Shown: positions 53,267 through 61,497 of the stretch, piece by piece
Numbering within the stretch: position 1 is the first letter of the stretch
How the letters are laid out: each line of letters starts with the position of its first letter
Assembly: GCA_964619885.1 (NCBI GenBank)
Contig: CAZUGA010000025.1
Span: 1 to 63,146, forward strand
Direction: 5' to 3'
DNA from: CAZUGA01 sp964619885
Lineage (GTDB): Bacteria > Pseudomonadota > Gammaproteobacteria > Methylococcales > UBA1147
DNA length: 63,146 bases
Notes under the pieces: model-generated
The model's database searches: none
Seen by the model: only the letters and a program-made list of their open reading frames with translations
What the model was told of the DNA's origin: nothing
Translations under genes and position numbers: made by a program

Positions 53267-54547
53267 TCAGAACTGCGCTTCTTCTGTAGAACCAGTCAAT
53301 GCAGTCACAGAAGACTGCCCCCCCTGGATTACCGTAGTGACGTCGTCAAAATAACCGGCTCCGACTTCTTGTTGGTGACTGGCAAAGGTGTAACCCTGTT
53401 CTGCGGCAGCAAATTCAGGCTCTTGAACTTTCTCAACGTACGCACTCATGCCGCGTTTGACATAGTCGCGCGTTAGATCGAACATGTTGTACCACATGTT
53501 GTGAATACCGGCCAATGTTATGAACTGATATTTGTACCCCATGGCACCTAACTCGCGCTGGAATTTAGCAATCGTGGCATCGTCCAAATTCTTCCGCCAA
53601 TTAAATGAAGGCGAGCAATTGTAAGCCAAGAGCTGGTTTGGATGTTCATTACGAACCGCTTCAGCAAACTGCTTAGCTTCATCCAAATCGGGCACTGCGG
53701 TTTCGCACCATAATAGATCGGCGTAAGGTGCGTAAGCTATACCCCTAGCGATTGCTTGGTCAATACCGGCGTTAGTCCGGTAGAATCCTTCGGCTGTCCG
53801 CTCTCCGGTTACAAACGGCGTATCCCGCTGGTCAACATCCGAAGTCAATAGATTTGCAGCATTCGCGTCGGTACGCGCCAAAACGATCGTCGGGACTCCC
53901 ATGGTGTCCGCCGCCAAACGTGCCGCAACCAATTTTTGCACAGCTTCAGCAGTTGGAACCAATACCTTACCGCCCATGTGACCACATTTTTTAACCGACG
54001 CCAATTGGTCTTCGAAGTGAGCCCCTGCAGCACCGGCCTCAACCATATTTTTCATTAATTCGAATGCGTTCAATACACCACCAAATCCCGCTTCCGCGTC
54101 AGCAACAATCGGCGCAAAGTAATCGATATCGTTGTTGCCCTTGGCCCATTGAATTTCGTCAGCCCGACGAAACGTATTGTTAATGCGCTTGACCATCGTC
54201 GGAACAGAGTTGTAAGCGTACAACGATTGGTCTGGATACATCGTTTCAGAGGTATTGCCGTCCGCAGCAACCTGCCAGCCGGACAAATAAATCGCTTTAA
54301 TTCCCCCTTTGACCTGCTGCATTGCTTGCCCAGCAGTAATTGCACCCATGCAGTTTACGTAGCTATCTTCATCATTCACTAATTTCCAGAGTTTCTCGGC
54401 ACCGCGAGTCGCAATAGTGTATTCTTCCTGAACAGATCCACGCAGGCGTACAACATCTTCAGCGCTGTAGTCGCGTGTTACGTCGGCCCAACGCGGATTA
54501 TCCGCCCAATCTTTCTCCAATGCTTTAATCTGTTCTTCTCTCGTCAT
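53267..54547 (-). CDS. aceA: isocitrate lyase
   Basis: The 426-residue glyoxylate-shunt enzyme cleaves isocitrate to glyoxylate and succinate. The catalytic cysteine is in SVKKCGHMGGKVLVPT; IYLSGWQVAADGN and VADAEAGFGG bind metal and substrate, and YNCSPSFNWRKNL closes the active site. The length matches the E. coli form. A TAGGAG ribosome binding site lies seven bases before ATG 54547. No malate synthase gene lies in the window. Confidence 0.97.
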   Translation of the reverse strand: MTREEQIKALEKDWADNPRWADVTRDYSAEDVVRLRGSVQEEYTIATRGAEKLWKLVNDEDSYVNCMGAITAGQAMQQVKGGIKAIYLSGWQVAADGNTSETMYPDQSLYAYNSVPTMVKRINNTFRRADEIQWAKGNNDIDYFAPIVADAEAGFGGVLNAFELMKNMVEAGAAGAHFEDQLASVKKCGHMGGKVLVPTAEAVQKLVAARLAADTMGVPTIVLARTDANAANLLTSDVDQRDTPFVTGERTAEGFYRTNAGIDQAIARGIAYAPYADLLWCETAVPDLDEAKQFAEAVRNEHPNQLLAYNCSPSFNWRKNLDDATIAKFQRELGAMGYKYQFITLAGIHNMWYNMFDLTRDYVKRGMSAYVEKVQEPEFAAAEQGYTFASHQQEVGAGYFDDVTTVIQGGQSSVTALTGSTEEAQF

Positions 54548-54771
54548 TTGAATCTCCTAGCTATACTTTGGCTTTAATGTGAATCTGTTATATACGTAAA
54601 TGCAATGTTAAAAATTAGCCGGTTATTATGTCATAAATTTTTTATTTACCAAAACTATTTAGAGTAACGCCATTTGGCATACTCGATCTTCAACGACCTT
54701 AAAACACCAGTTATGACGTAGGTTTTGCCCGCTCTAGTTCCCGACACGAAATTACCGGAGTACAATAACGA

Positions 54772-54785
54772 CATCGGATCCGATG
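54772..54785. promoter_or_regulatory. 14-bp perfect palindrome, candidate operator
   Basis: CATCGGATCCGATG is a perfect inverted repeat with no spacer, about in the middle of the aceA-icd intergenic region. Two bases on, GTCGAAACGAC forms another inverted repeat. Such a site could bind a dimeric regulator controlling the isocitrate branch point. Confidence 0.4.
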
Positions 54786-54856
54786 CGTCGAAACGACATC
54801 ACTTTTGTTACTTTGGCGTTCGATGCGCAACAAATGTAACCGGTCCAGTTGATTTC

Positions 54857-54884
54857 TTGACGCAAAATTCCAATTAATTATTTT
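54857..54884 (+). promoter_or_regulatory. candidate promoter for icd
   Basis: TTGACG (54857-54862) and TATTTT (54879-54884) are separated by 16 bp. The predicted leader to the icd ATG is about 110 bases. It is the best match found on this strand, but the -10 is only moderate. Confidence 0.35.
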
Positions 54885-54999
54885 TACGTTACTCAGCCAA
54901 ACATTTGCTACAGATTTATTGTTCGCAACTTAATGGCGAAACCCAAACCATCAAATTAATTGAAAAACTTTCGATCCATTCAAACGGAGTTAGAATACC

Positions 55000-56298
55000 A
55001 TGCCAAACCCCGCCCTGACGCCACCCCCTAACGGAAGCAAAATAACGATGGAGAACGGGAAACTCTACGTCCCGGATAATCCAATCATCCCATTTATAGA
55101 AGGAGACGGCACCGGTCCGGATATCTGGAAGGCATCGGTACGGGTTCTCGATGCGGCTGTGCAAGCATCCTATAAAGGTAAACGCAAAATTCATTGGATA
55201 GAAGTCTATGCGGGGGAAAAATCTAATAAATTGTTCAACAATTGGCTACCCGACGAAACTGTTCAAGCCTGTCAGGATTATTTGGTTTCGATCAAAGGAC
55301 CTTTAACCACGCCCATAGGCGGGGGAATTCGCTCATTGAATGTTGCACTACGACAGTTGTTGGATCTGTACGTCTGTTTACGCCCGGTCAGGTGGTTTAA
55401 AGGCGTGCCGTCTCCGGTATGCCGGCCCGAGGATGTCGACATGGTGATTTTCCGTGAAAATACCGAAGACATTTATGCCGGCATTGAATTTGAGGCCGGG
55501 ACCGATGCAAACCGCAAATTTCTAAATCTATTAAAAGAATCATTTCCCGAGCAATTCCATAAAATACGCTTTCCGGACAGCTGTGGAATTGGCATCAAAC
55601 CTGTTTCCAAGGAAGGCACCGAGCGGTTGGTAAAATCTGCTATTGAATATGCAATCGCCAATCAGCGAAAAAGCGTAACGCTGGTACACAAAGGCAATAT
55701 CATGAAATTTACCGAAGGTGGATTTAGAAATTGGGGTTACGAAGTGGCCGATACGTTATTTCCAGAGCAAACTTATAGCTGGACCCGATGGGAACGAACG
55801 CTCGCGCACAACGGCCATGAAGCAGCTAATGCCGAGCAACGAGAAGCACTCGAACAAGGACAAATTTTAATCAAAGATACTATCGCCGATATTACACTAC
55901 AGCAGGTTCTAACCCGTGCAACAGAGTTTGATGTGATCGCAACTATGAATCTTAACGGCGACTACCTGTCTGATGCATTAGCCGCACAGGTGGGAGGTAT
56001 CGGCATTGCACCCGGAGGGAATATTAACTATTCGACCGGAACCGCTGTATTCGAAGCCACTCACGGCACCGCGCCTAAATATGCCAACCTGGATAAAGTC
56101 AATCCTGGATCATTGATTTTGTCCGGTGAAATGATGCTCCGATATTTAGGTTGGACCGAGGCAGCGGACGCAATAATCAATGCGATCGATAGTGTTATTT
56201 CGAGCAAGACTGTGACTTACGATTTTGCCCGGCTAATGGATAACGCCACCGAAGTAAAATGTAGCGAATTTGCCGATGAGCTGATCAAGCAGATGTGA
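55000..56298 (+). CDS. icd: NADP-dependent isocitrate dehydrogenase
   Basis: The 432-residue homodimeric TCA enzyme makes 2-oxoglutarate. It resembles E. coli Icd throughout: NPIIPFIEGDGTGPD, the phosphorylation loop GGGIRSLNVALRQ with Ser112 intact, DMVIFRENTEDIYAG, VTLVHKGNIMKFTEGGF, MNLNGDYLSDALAAQVGG and HGTAPKYANLDKVNPGS, which includes the NADP-type lysine-tyrosine pair. The kinase/phosphatase aceK follows 9 bp after. The GAGT upstream of ATG 55000 is a modest ribosome binding site. Confidence 0.97.
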   Translation: MPNPALTPPPNGSKITMENGKLYVPDNPIIPFIEGDGTGPDIWKASVRVLDAAVQASYKGKRKIHWIEVYAGEKSNKLFNNWLPDETVQACQDYLVSIKGPLTTPIGGGIRSLNVALRQLLDLYVCLRPVRWFKGVPSPVCRPEDVDMVIFRENTEDIYAGIEFEAGTDANRKFLNLLKESFPEQFHKIRFPDSCGIGIKPVSKEGTERLVKSAIEYAIANQRKSVTLVHKGNIMKFTEGGFRNWGYEVADTLFPEQTYSWTRWERTLAHNGHEAANAEQREALEQGQILIKDTIADITLQQVLTRATEFDVIATMNLNGDYLSDALAAQVGGIGIAPGGNINYSTGTAVFEATHGTAPKYANLDKVNPGSLILSGEMMLRYLGWTEAADAIINAIDSVISSKTVTYDFARLMDNATEVKCSEFADELIKQM

Positions 56299-56307
56299 TC
56301 ACCCGCG

Positions 56308-58038
56308 ATGATTGAAGATCCTAGTTTTAGAGAACTGGCGAGAGAAATAGCCTCGACAATTTCAAACGATTTTTCCGAATACAACACCGAATTTCGCCGC
56401 ATTACTCAGCGAGCGCGCTCACGCTTTGAAAACCGCGATTGGAAGGGAAGTCAGCGCGACTCGGTTGAGCGTATAGAACTATACGACATCGCGGTTTCTC
56501 GTACAGCAACCGAAATAAAGCTACGATTGGGCCATTTGTGCAACAACAAATCGCTATGGTCACTGACCAAATCGAGTTTTGCGGAAGTTATCGAAAATTA
56601 CCATGACTCCGAATTCTGCAAAACATTCTTTAGTTCAATAACGCGCAAACTTTTCGAAACCATAGGCGTTGACGAGGACGTCGAATTTACCGCGGTTGAA
56701 TTTAATGTTAACCCGCGGCCGTCAGAACCAATGCCGTCGAAAACCTATGAAGTTGGTCATTCTCAACCAGATATATTTAGAGAAATACTAACTGATTTTA
56801 GATTTTCTGCGTCCTACACAGACCTTGAGAAGGATATCACCTATATATGCAACGAGGTCAATGCATTTCGCACACATTGGAATATCCAAGAAGACATTCA
56901 GCGAATCGAAATTGTAACCCCGGTATTTCACCAACTCACGCGCGCTTATTTGATCGGGAAATTACATGGTGGTAAATGCACCCTGCCCTTGATCATCTCA
57001 TTGAAAAATACCGCGCCCGGCATAGCAGTCGATGCGGTAATGCTAACCAACGACGAGGCGAGTATTTTATTTAGTTTCACCCGCTCCTATTTTCATGTTG
57101 ACTTGGAGCGCGTGGGTGATGCAGTAGATTATCTGGCTCCCATAATGCCGCGCAAAACGGCGGGTGAATTATATACCGTGTTGGGGCGCGCCAAACAGGG
57201 AAAAACCGATCGATATCGTTCCTTGTTGGAACATCTGGAAAATTCTAACGATTGCTTTGAACATGCGCCCGGTGACAAAGGATTAGTCATGTTGGTCTTT
57301 TCCCTACCCTCGTACGATATTGTTATAAAAGTTATCAGGGATCGCTTTGCCTACCCTAAAACCACGTCCCGCCAAGATGTACTCGATAAGTATCAACTCG
57401 TATTCGAACATGATCGAGCGGGGCGCCTGATTGATGCGCAGGAATTCAGATATTTTACCATTGCCCGCAATCGATTCGCGCCTGAATTATTGGATGAGCT
57501 TCTAAGCGAAACATCCGAGTCCGTCCGTGTCGACGGAGAGCATGTCATCTTGGACCACTGCTATATTGAGCGGCGTTTGACACCGCTCAATTTGTACTTG
57601 CAACAGGCGAATATTTCAGACGCGAAAAAGATTGTTTATGATTATGGCCAGGCCATCAGAGATTTGGCGCTAAGCAATATATTTCCTGGGGATTTACTGC
57701 TAAAAAATTTCGGTGTTACACGATATGGCCGCGTTATTTTTTATGACTATGACGAACTCTGCATGGTCACTGATTGTAATTTTCGTGATTTACCGCCGCC
57801 GCAGACGATGGAAGACGAAATGAGTGCTGAAACCTGGTTTTATGTGGGAGAAAACGACGTATTCCCTGAGCAATTTATCTCGTTTCTTGGGTTTGACGAA
57901 GAACTAAAGGAATTTTTTATGGACTGGCACAGCGAAATTTTGACAGCAACCTATTGGAGAACCCTGCAAACACAACATCGCCTCGGTAAAGTGCTAGACG
58001 TATTACCCTACCACCGTTACCCAATCGCTAGCGAGTAA
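56308..58038 (+). CDS. aceK: isocitrate dehydrogenase kinase/phosphatase
   Basis: The 576-residue AceK (E. coli form 578) phosphorylates and dephosphorylates Icd, diverting isocitrate into the glyoxylate shunt. It shows a regulatory N-terminal half and a kinase-like C-terminal half with GDKGLVMLVFSLPSYDIVIKVIRD and FGVTRYGRVIFYDYDELC, where the DYDE element is the catalytic metal site. It is usually in aceBAK; here it follows icd directly, an arrangement seen in other gammaproteobacteria. It starts at ATG 56308. Confidence 0.95.
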   Translation: MIEDPSFRELAREIASTISNDFSEYNTEFRRITQRARSRFENRDWKGSQRDSVERIELYDIAVSRTATEIKLRLGHLCNNKSLWSLTKSSFAEVIENYHDSEFCKTFFSSITRKLFETIGVDEDVEFTAVEFNVNPRPSEPMPSKTYEVGHSQPDIFREILTDFRFSASYTDLEKDITYICNEVNAFRTHWNIQEDIQRIEIVTPVFHQLTRAYLIGKLHGGKCTLPLIISLKNTAPGIAVDAVMLTNDEASILFSFTRSYFHVDLERVGDAVDYLAPIMPRKTAGELYTVLGRAKQGKTDRYRSLLEHLENSNDCFEHAPGDKGLVMLVFSLPSYDIVIKVIRDRFAYPKTTSRQDVLDKYQLVFEHDRAGRLIDAQEFRYFTIARNRFAPELLDELLSETSESVRVDGEHVILDHCYIERRLTPLNLYLQQANISDAKKIVYDYGQAIRDLALSNIFPGDLLLKNFGVTRYGRVIFYDYDELCMVTDCNFRDLPPPQTMEDEMSAETWFYVGENDVFPEQFISFLGFDEELKEFFMDWHSEILTATYWRTLQTQHRLGKVLDVLPYHRYPIASE

Positions 58039-58050
58039 TATTGTTGCTCA

Positions 58051-58182
58051 ATGAAATTGCTACAAAAAAAAACGGTTCGATTAACCAGTCAACAAATAAG
58101 ACCGCAATCGCAAGAGACGCTTCTTAGAAATCTTGGCGCTCACCGTCTCGTCGCCGAACCCATCTGGCATTTAATTGGGTAA
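58051..58182 (+). CDS. possible 43-aa small protein
   Basis: A frame from ATG 58051 to TAA 58182 lies 12 bp after aceK. The conceptual product is basic and polar with no hydrophobic helix, and no family is recognised; there is no evident ribosome binding site. It may be a real small gene or chance. Confidence 0.2.
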   Translation: MKLLQKKTVRLTSQQIRPQSQETLLRNLGAHRLVAEPIWHLIG

Positions 58183-58223
58183 TCCGTTAAATTGAAAGAA
58201 CATTGGACCTATTGACATTGCGG

Positions 58224-58958
58224 ATGGCAAATACCAGCAATAAGTTTCTACGAAATCTCCTTAACAGCCTGTTCGATCTATTACCAATTCTGGTCGTTGT
58301 CTTGGTCTTCCAATTATTCGTTATACAACAACCAATAGATAATGTAGAGGATATAATTGTCGGTACATTACTGATTGTTCTCGGGCTCACGCTTTTCATT
58401 CAAGGCCTAGAACAAGGACTGTTTCCTATTGGCGAAACTATGGCCCATTCATTCGCACGTAAAGGTAGCGTTTTTTGGCTCCTTGTCTTTGCGTTTTCAC
58501 TCGGATTTGGCACCACAGTTGCCGAACCGGCGCTGATCGCCGTTGCTGACGAAGCAGCGGAAATAGCCGCACTCGGCAATATGATTGAGGATACTAACAA
58601 CGCGCGGGAAAAGTATGCCTTTGGACTGCGTATTTCTGTTGCTCTATCTGTAGGATTTGCCATTGTAATTGGCGTATTGCGAATTATTCGAGGCTGGCCA
58701 TTGCATTACCTGATCATAACTGGCTATTGCGGAATTATGCTTATGACCATCTTTGCGCCCGACGAAATAATCGGTATCGCATATGATTCAGGAGGTGTCA
58801 CTACATCAACCATCACCGTCCCACTGGTTACCGCGCTGGGGGTCGGTTTGGCATCCTCGATAAAGGGTCGGAATCCAATGGTCGATGGCTTTGGTTTGAT
58901 TGCTTTTGCTTCCCTTACACCCATGATGTTCGTGATGGCATACGGAATGCTGATATAG
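58224..58958 (+). CDS. DUF1538 membrane protein, first half of a pair
   Basis: The 244-residue integral membrane protein has about seven hydrophobic helices. Conserved DUF1538 elements are LFPIGETMA, TTVAEPALIAVA and, near the C-terminus, the long motif AYDSGGVTTSTITVPLVTALG followed by GRNPMVDGFGLIAFASL. The glycine/threonine-rich motif between helices looks like a pore or re-entrant loop. Family members are often described as two-domain proteins; here the domains are separate genes, the second beginning right after this stop. The ATG at 58224 starts the hydrophobic part; a TTG at 58203 is rejected. The transport substrate is unknown. Confidence 0.82.
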   Translation: MANTSNKFLRNLLNSLFDLLPILVVVLVFQLFVIQQPIDNVEDIIVGTLLIVLGLTLFIQGLEQGLFPIGETMAHSFARKGSVFWLLVFAFSLGFGTTVAEPALIAVADEAAEIAALGNMIEDTNNAREKYAFGLRISVALSVGFAIVIGVLRIIRGWPLHYLIITGYCGIMLMTIFAPDEIIGIAYDSGGVTTSTITVPLVTALGVGLASSIKGRNPMVDGFGLIAFASLTPMMFVMAYGMLI

Positions 58959-59744
58959 ATGCAATGGTTACATGCATTTGCGTTTACGCTACTAGAAACC
59001 TGTCGGGATGTATTGCCGATCGCCGGAACAATCATTGGCTTCCAAGTCCTTGTCATTCGAAAGCCTCTGATTAACCCCAGAAAAACCCTGGTTGGTTTTG
59101 TCTACGTACTTTTAGGAATCGCTCTTTTTCTCAAGGGCCTTGACATGGCCCTATTCCCTATTGGCGATTTAATGGCAAAACAACTTACCGATCCCGAGTT
59201 CATCGGCATAAATCCAGCACTCAGGGAAGTCCCCTGGGAAGCGTATCTTTGGGTCTACGTGTTCGCGGCCTCCATTGGATTTGCGACAACCTTGGCCGAA
59301 CCCGCACTGATCGCGGTCGCATTAAAAGCCCAGGAAATTTCCGGCGGCGCAATTCAAGCATTAGGACTCAGATTGGCGGTATCCATCGGTGTTGCGGTGG
59401 GCATTTCGCTCGGCACTTTTAGGATCGTGTCTGGCTTGGAACTGTATCATTTTATTATTGCCGGCTACATTATTGTATTAATCCAAACCGCGTTCGCACC
59501 CAAGCTTATTATTGGACTCGCATATGATTCAGGCGGCGTTACCACCTCAACTGTTACGGTACCTTTAGTCACCGCCCTAGGCTTGGGGTTAGCATCAACG
59601 GTGCCCGGACGGAATCCTCTATTAGACGGCTTCGGCTTAATTGCTTTTGCTAGCTTATTTCCGATAATTGCAGTACTCGGCTATGCACAAATTTCCGAAT
59701 GGAAAAACAGAAAAAAGCAGAAAACCGCAAATCGGAAAAGCTAA
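58959..59744 (+). CDS. DUF1538 membrane protein, second half of a pair
   Basis: The 261-residue paralogue of the previous gene shares LFPIGDLMA, TTLAEPALIAVA, AYDSGGVTTSTVTVPLVTALG and GRNPLLDGFGLIAFASLF, with about seven membrane helices and a lysine-rich cytoplasmic C-terminal tail. It begins at the base after the previous TAG (TAGATG), implying translational coupling and probable 1:1 assembly. The two proteins plausibly form a pseudo-symmetric heterodimeric membrane channel or transporter. The function is uncharacterised; downstream PII-like and CBS proteins suggest control by nucleotides. Confidence 0.82.
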   Translation: MQWLHAFAFTLLETCRDVLPIAGTIIGFQVLVIRKPLINPRKTLVGFVYVLLGIALFLKGLDMALFPIGDLMAKQLTDPEFIGINPALREVPWEAYLWVYVFAASIGFATTLAEPALIAVALKAQEISGGAIQALGLRLAVSIGVAVGISLGTFRIVSGLELYHFIIAGYIIVLIQTAFAPKLIIGLAYDSGGVTTSTVTVPLVTALGLGLASTVPGRNPLLDGFGLIAFASLFPIIAVLGYAQISEWKNRKKQKTANRKS

Positions 59745-59919
59745 ATCAATGTTAGAATTTACAAGAGACTCAAAATACGAGTGTGTTGACCGACTAAGAT
59801 TGTTACCAGACTATACAACCGTAAACTTTGACTAATTTTATCGCGAAAACCTTCAAATTCGTAAAACGCACGGATATATTTGAAAGAAAACCCATCAAAA
59901 TAAATATGGTTTACCCAAA

Positions 59920-60270
59920 ATGCATTTTAAATTAATTATTGTATTCGTCGAAGACGAAAAAACCGATTTGGTTCTAGATACATCGCGGGAATATGGCGCA
60001 ATGGGAGCAACCGTTATCAATAACGCACGTGGTGAAGGTATAGAAAAATCCAAAACCTTTTTCGGACTGACATTGGAAACCCAACGGGACGTATTGTTGC
60101 TGCTAGTCGAAGAACACCTTAGCCGGCAGATACTGGAAGCGGTCGCCAAGGTTGCTGAATTTGATAGCCGACCTGGAACCGGAATTGCATTTCAAATCGA
60201 CGTTGAAGACGCTATTGGTGTGATGCATCAGGTTGAACAATTAACCCCGGTTGTCGAGGAAGAATTATGA
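59920..60270 (+). CDS. PII-like signalling protein
   Basis: The 116-residue protein has the ferredoxin-like PII fold pattern: MHFKLIIVFVED as strand 1, GATVINNARGEG as the strand before the T-loop, LLLLVEEHLSRQILEAVAKVAEF as the following strand-helix, and PGTGIAFQIDVEDAIG near the end. The T-loop equivalent is short and has no tyrosine at the uridylylation site, so it is not a GlnB/GlnK protein. PII-like proteins usually bind adenine nucleotides and regulate membrane transporters encoded alongside. Here the candidates are the DUF1538 proteins. It overlaps the CBS gene by four bases. Confidence 0.78.
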   Translation: MHFKLIIVFVEDEKTDLVLDTSREYGAMGATVINNARGEGIEKSKTFFGLTLETQRDVLLLLVEEHLSRQILEAVAKVAEFDSRPGTGIAFQIDVEDAIGVMHQVEQLTPVVEEEL

Positions 60271-60677
60271 GCGGTAAGGCCAAGATGGTTCGCGTCAAGG
60301 ATGTGATGAAAAGGGACTTTGGACGAATAGACGGAACTTCTACAATTGACGATGCCTTACAAATCATGAAATCCAGCAAAACATCTGTTCTGGTTGTAAA
60401 TAAGCGCTACGAAGACGATGAATTTGGTTTAATTACCGCTGGTGATATTGCCCGTCACGTTTTAGCCATGGACCGCGCGCCGGATCGAGTAAACGTTTAT
60501 GAGATTATGACGAAACCCGTCATTTCGGTTCATCCCGACATGGACATTCGGTATTGTTCAAGATTATTTGCCCAACACGACTTAGTCCGGGCGCCAGTAT
60601 TGGACGGCCGGGAAGTCATTGGAACAATCAGTCCTAATGCACTAGTTTTGGACGGCTTATTCAGCCTGCGAAATTAG
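60267..60677 (+). CDS. two-CBS-domain protein
   Basis: The 136-residue protein consists of two CBS motifs (a Bateman module): VKDVMKRDFGRIDGTSTIDDALQIM with GLITAGDIARHVL, and VYEIMTKPVISVHPDMDIRYCSRLF with APVLDGREVIGTIS. CBS pairs bind adenosine nucleotides and adjust the activity of partner channels or enzymes. The ATGA overlap with the PII-like gene shows they are co-translated. No catalytic domain is attached, so it likely acts as a regulatory subunit of the neighbouring DUF1538 proteins. Confidence 0.88.
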   Translation: MSGKAKMVRVKDVMKRDFGRIDGTSTIDDALQIMKSSKTSVLVVNKRYEDDEFGLITAGDIARHVLAMDRAPDRVNVYEIMTKPVISVHPDMDIRYCSRLFAQHDLVRAPVLDGREVIGTISPNALVLDGLFSLRN

Positions 60678-60910
60678 CGAAAACCATGGCTTCTCTAATC
60701 CACATACGATTAATCCAGATAAAGAATCGCTATATTTAAGTTATTCAAATAGTAAAAAAATAGTCAGTTTGATCTGAAAATTTAATTCCCGGCAAAATTC
60801 CAACATTAATTACCAAATTTCCATCAACATTCACCCTAAAAATAAGGTATAGCAGGTTTATGCCGTTGGAGTTATACTCCGCAATATCGCGGTTTAAAAA
60901 AATCTATTTT

Positions 60911-60935
60911 GTAACACCCCTGGAAGGACTGTTAC
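60911..60935 (+). promoter_or_regulatory. hairpin in the cold-shock gene leader
   Basis: The arms GTAACA (60911-60916) and TGTTAC (60930-60935) can form a six-base stem with a 13-base loop, about 40 bases before the csp ATG. Cold-shock mRNAs often carry structured leaders that act as temperature sensors; this is an inferred role. No E. coli-type cold box was recognised. Confidence 0.35.
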
Positions 60936-60977
60936 GCGAAGGCTGCGAGATGTTGAATTATTCTAGAGGAATAAGTG

Positions 60978-61181
60978 ATGGCTACTGGTACTGTTAAGTG
61001 GTTTGATAACAAAAAGGGTTTCGGTTTCATTGAGCCACAAGACGGAGATGAGGATATCTTCGTTCATCATACGGCAATTCAAGGCACTGGGTATAAAACC
61101 TTAGCGGAAGGCCAACAGGTTTCATATGATACAACAACTGGACCCAAGGGGCTTGCGGCGACAAACGTTGTTCCCCAATAA
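60978..61181 (+). CDS. cold-shock protein of the CspA family
   Basis: The 67-residue protein is an OB-fold RNA/DNA chaperone. The N-terminus TGTVKWFDNKKGFGFIEP carries RNP1 (KGFGFI), and EDIFVHHTAI is RNP2. An AGAGGAA ribosome binding site precedes the ATG at 60978 (the frame opens one codon earlier at GTG). Which csp paralogue it is, and whether it is cold-inducible, cannot be told from sequence. Confidence 0.95.
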   Translation: MATGTVKWFDNKKGFGFIEPQDGDEDIFVHHTAIQGTGYKTLAEGQQVSYDTTTGPKGLAATNVVPQ

Positions 61182-61497
61182 TTTGCAGTCAAGTTAGTAC
61201 TATAGAAGATTCGCCGTTTGCTGGTATATCTATACGATATAGGTGCATCCTATAGATTCCGTCGCGTGGGATCGACCCTCGTAATTCGATAGAAGGCGGA
61301 TTTGCATCTGTTGAGGCTTCCCGTCCAATGAATCAGCGATGCATATTAATGTGCAATTTTGCATTGCAAGGGAAACTAGCAACAGCTAAATGCACAACGA
61401 TTCAATCATAACCCCACTATTCCATTAAGCTTTAGCACCCATAAGAACTGTATTTTTCACCGCACGGTTCAATAACTCATTTAGCAAAAAACTCGAA
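61182..61497. other. 316-bp intergenic region, small inverted repeat only
   Basis: There is no open frame of note. A small inverted repeat TATAGG-N5-CCTATA occurs near 61235-61252. No terminator or ncRNA family was recognised; a small RNA is possible but unsupported. Confidence 0.35.

Larger units (their letters stand above)
54548..54999. other. 452-bp divergent regulatory region between aceA and icd
   Basis: This AT-rich region lies between two divergent genes that compete for isocitrate. It contains a 14-bp perfect palindrome, an adjacent inverted repeat GTCGAAACGAC, and promoter-like elements for icd. No gene is open across it. Confidence 0.6.
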
